From contig NZ_JACJPO010000077.1 of assembly GCF_014696105.1 (NCBI RefSeq), positions 23,685 to 87,684 on the forward strand: a stretch of 64,000 nt of DNA, read 5' to 3'. The notes beneath the pieces are model-generated. The model saw nothing but the letters and a program-made list of their open reading frames with translations. It was not told the origin of the DNA and made no database searches. Positions within the stretch are counted from its first letter, which is position 1; the number at the start of each line of letters is the position of its first letter. Shown here in pieces: positions 62,077 to 64,000 of this stretch. The translations under genes and the position numbers were made by a program. This DNA comes from Microcoleus sp. FACHB-1515 (GTDB lineage Bacteria > Cyanobacteriota > Cyanobacteriia > Elainellales > Elainellaceae).

Positions 62077-63026
62077 CGCAGCGACGTAGACACAAATCCG
62101 ATCGATCGCCGCTGCGATCACAGCAGTTTCAACAAGATAACGTTGAACCAGGGCTAACCGAAGAATGGGAAGAAGCGCAGCCAGAGACCGACTTTGAGGA
62201 GGCTAATGAGGCCGAAGCAATGTCACTTGCCCAGGCCCGATCGAGTGTGGATGCCAGTGTGGAAGATGTCGTGCAGCAGCGACGACGCACGATCGCCCGC
62301 TATCGCCAGCGGCAGACAGTCGCCTATCCCACACTGCTCGATATGGTGATGCGCGATCGCGATGCCACCTTCAAGGAAAAGGTCTGGGAAATTGTCGTGC
62401 AAACCGGAGTCGATCCTGAAGAGCCTGCCTTTTTGCTGATGGTCGCAACCGGACGGCTAGAGGCGCTTCTAGAAGATCGCCCCAAGGAACTGGAAGCCCT
62501 CTTCGACGCTTGGGAGGAGCGGCTGCACGATCAGTATCAAGAGCGCATCGATCAGTGCGATCGGATCGCCAAAGCCGCCGTCAAAGTGCAGGAAAAAGAA
62601 ATTTCAGTCGCAGTCAACAACTTGGTGCGACGCACGGCGATCGAGCAGGTGATGCGATCGTTCAATGCGGCCTCGGTGACGGGCGGAATTTTGCTGTTGC
62701 TGCTGTCGATCGCGTTAGGGAGCGGCGTGACCTACAGCCTGATGCGCTGGCAGCAAAATCTGGTCAAATACACGCCTGGAACGCATCAGCTCACCCAGGC
62801 CGATGTGGACGCTCTGAAGTGGGCAAACAGCAATCAAGGACGCTTGGCTCAGCAGATTATGCAGTGGAATCAGCGCGGATTGACTCGTAGTCCATCGGGG
62901 CGACTTGCCTGTGAGCAGCAGGCCGCACAGCTCAAGGTGACATTCGAGGTGAATGGAAAACCAGCAACTAGCGGATTTTGTCCGCTGTGGGTGCGTCCAC
63001 CTAACGAGCGGAAATTTGATGGTTAG
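62073..63026 (+). CDS. Membrane protein of the partition operon (DUF6753-like)
   Basis: This 317-residue protein has an acidic head, a helical middle (LLDMVMRDRDATFKEKVWEI, ALFDAWEERLHDQYQERIDQ) and one membrane segment near residue 212 (TGGILLLLLSIALGSGVTYSL). A small C-terminal domain with two cysteines follows. It resembles DUF6753 proteins of cyanobacterial plasmids, from memory. Its ATG overlaps the stop of the ParA-like gene (ATGA). The stop codon TAG is formed by the GGTTAG of the inverted-repeat half-site at 63021. Confidence 0.65.
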   Translation: MTQRRRHKSDRSPLRSQQFQQDNVEPGLTEEWEEAQPETDFEEANEAEAMSLAQARSSVDASVEDVVQQRRRTIARYRQRQTVAYPTLLDMVMRDRDATFKEKVWEIVVQTGVDPEEPAFLLMVATGRLEALLEDRPKELEALFDAWEERLHDQYQERIDQCDRIAKAAVKVQEKEISVAVNNLVRRTAIEQVMRSFNAASVTGGILLLLLSIALGSGVTYSLMRWQQNLVKYTPGTHQLTQADVDALKWANSNQGRLAQQIMQWNQRGLTRSPSGRLACEQQAAQLKVTFEVNGKPATSGFCPLWVRPPNERKFDG

Positions 63027-63033
63027 GGTGCAA
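63021..63033. repeat. Dispersed inverted repeat, solitary half-site
   Basis: GGTTAGGGTGCAA at 63021-63033 matches the left arm perfectly. The right arm expected about 25 nt later is absent. The first six bases supply Gly and the stop codon of the membrane-protein gene, so it may be coincidence or a decayed copy. Confidence 0.6.
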
Positions 63034-63155
63034 GATGTACCTCTACTTGAATGTCGGACAACAAGATACTCGAGTTTTGAATTAAAGCCTTAATTCTTTT
63101 GTTGGCCTGCTTCGCTTGTTAGTTATGATGTGGAAGACGAACTCGCAAGCTTAAG

Positions 63156-63716
63156 ATGATTTACGAATCAAGATTTTGGAAAGATGATCTTTTAAAGAGG
63201 GCAAAGTTTCTTCGTTCTAAGACTGTACAGAAGCGATGGACTGAAATATCTTCCGGACAGTTAGAACAGGCAGTAATGCTTGGTTTCTACACGATTCGTA
63301 AACTTATTGAAGCCAAGAAGCTATCAGATTCAATGGTAAATCAAAATATTGAAGCCAGTGCCTACACCTGGAGAGGTCAGCTAGTTACTAGGATGAACTG
63401 GCTTGATATAGATAAGTTATACAATCTCGATTCTCCACAAGCTGTTACCAAAAATCTGCTTTTCTTCTGTCACCAATTCGTACACAGTTACGTCTTTGTA
63501 GAGTTTTTTAACGATGAACATAAGTTAGGTGGAGTGTTTGTAAGTTCAGACAGAGAACGCTATCAAGTCCTCTACTTCCTCGAAATCGATGAAATTATTA
63601 GAATCTTTGAGCAGATCGGAAATGATTATCCCACTAATGTCGTCCTTACTTATAGTCCCAAGAAGCAAGACTATGAAGTTCAATCATGGGTGCAGAGTGT
63701 TGATAACTTAGGATAA
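63156..63716 (+). CDS. Hypothetical protein, 186 aa
   Basis: This AT-richer gene encodes a 186-residue protein starting IYESRFWKDDLLKRAKFLRS. It has a middle AYTWRGQLVTRMNW block, FFCHQFVHSYVFVEFFNDE, and a late LYFLEIDEIIRIFEQIG. It has no membrane segment. I do not recognise the family. Composition differs from the neighbouring partition genes, suggesting separate acquisition. About 205 bp without a gene follow, before the IS fragment. Confidence 0.7.
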   Translation: MIYESRFWKDDLLKRAKFLRSKTVQKRWTEISSGQLEQAVMLGFYTIRKLIEAKKLSDSMVNQNIEASAYTWRGQLVTRMNWLDIDKLYNLDSPQAVTKNLLFFCHQFVHSYVFVEFFNDEHKLGGVFVSSDRERYQVLYFLEIDEIIRIFEQIGNDYPTNVVLTYSPKKQDYEVQSWVQSVDNLG

Positions 63717-63921
63717 TACTGTGTGATAGCGAATGGACGAAAGCCGTTTGCAAAGTAGTAAAGGTTGTTTGCTACTGCTGCGTTTTGCCACCAACTAAAG
63801 AACGTACTACAATAGTAGCGCAGCTATACTTCATCATTGTTCTATGATCTCTACGCCAATTTCAAGCGATCCTTTTGAACACTATTTGGATATGTCAATC
63901 TTTTTGTGTCAAGGGTAAAAG

Positions 63922-64000
63922 TTAGAGGGGAAACCTGCCTTCAAACTCGATCGCAAATCGATTGAGTGCAGGCTTCCAGTCTCGAATCGGCATCGTCCAT
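63922..64000 (-). mobile_element. IS256-family transposase, 3' end (partial)
   Basis: The last 79 bases read, on the minus strand, as PIRDWKPALNRFAIEFEGRF followed by Pro-Leu and stop, which is the C-terminal pattern of IS256/mutator-type transposases. The gene runs out of the window. The terminal repeat should lie between about 63840 and 63921, but I could not define it with confidence. Confidence 0.75.

Noticed and set aside
1..64000. Abundant GCGATCGC octamers as regulatory sites
   Set aside because: They are the HIP1 repeat found throughout many cyanobacterial genomes, and do not mark specific sites here.

Overview
The window looks like part of a large, probably conjugative, cyanobacterial plasmid or integrated plasmid-like element. 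The cyanobacterial assignment rests on the very dense GCGATCGC (HIP1) octamer and on cyanobacterial-type accessory families. A filamentous Leptolyngbya-like host is plausible but is inference. The plasmid assignment rests on an iteron array beside a Rep-like gene, ParM/ParR/ParA-like partition genes, a relaxase and a nearly complete set of VirB-type transfer genes.

Layout. 1-449 has no convincing gene but holds two copies of a dispersed inverted repeat (GGTTAGGGTGCAA, about 25 nt, TTGCACCCTAACC) that recurs through the window. 450-5465 is the replication region: a YhcG-type nuclease, a Rep-like initiator, ten 17-bp iterons, a short leader-like ORF with a terminator, and an AEP primase-like protein. 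5644-16352 is accessory: a signal peptidase I, several small unknown genes, a PP-loop ATPase of the PAPS-reductase class, a second inverted AEP paralogue, an XRE regulator, a multi-PAS protein without an output domain, and a DUF433/PIN-like toxin-antitoxin pair.

16532-36165 is a run of about 20 kb, all on the minus strand, with overlapping or closely spaced genes. It starts with a 43-codon gene and a Gp157-like gene. It then carries a PRTRC cassette (E-like, ubiquitin-like C, an unassigned gene, E2-like B, JAB peptidase A, E1-like ThiF), a 1112-aa protein carrying both barrel signatures of a single-chain two-barrel RNA polymerase (DFDGD plus beta-like and beta'-like blocks), and an unknown 763-aa coiled-coil protein. 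It ends with VirB2, VirB3-VirB4, VirB5, VirB6, VirB8, VirB10 and VirB9-like transfer genes. The link between an RNA polymerase, a ubiquitin-like cassette and a conjugation machine is the most interesting feature here.

36409-56966 is a defence and repair region: a membrane-anchored nuclease-like protein, RecG, and a Helicase-Methylase-ATPase (Hma)-type set (PLD/SNF2 helicase, DUF1156 methylase, DUF499 ATPase). Interleaved are a pentapeptide-repeat protein, a decayed PIN toxin-antitoxin pair, a PD-(D/E)XK-like gene, an opposite-strand ietAS-type AAA ATPase plus subtilase pair, a DUF4058 gene and a macrodomain gene. 57289-63716 is the mobilisation and partition region: relaxase and divergent accessory gene flanking a probable oriT, then ParM, ParR, a ParA-like ATPase and a membrane protein in one operon. 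The window ends inside an IS256-family transposase.

No VirD4 coupling protein, VirB11, tRNA, rRNA or CRISPR array was seen. All family calls come from reading motifs by eye; no database search was run.
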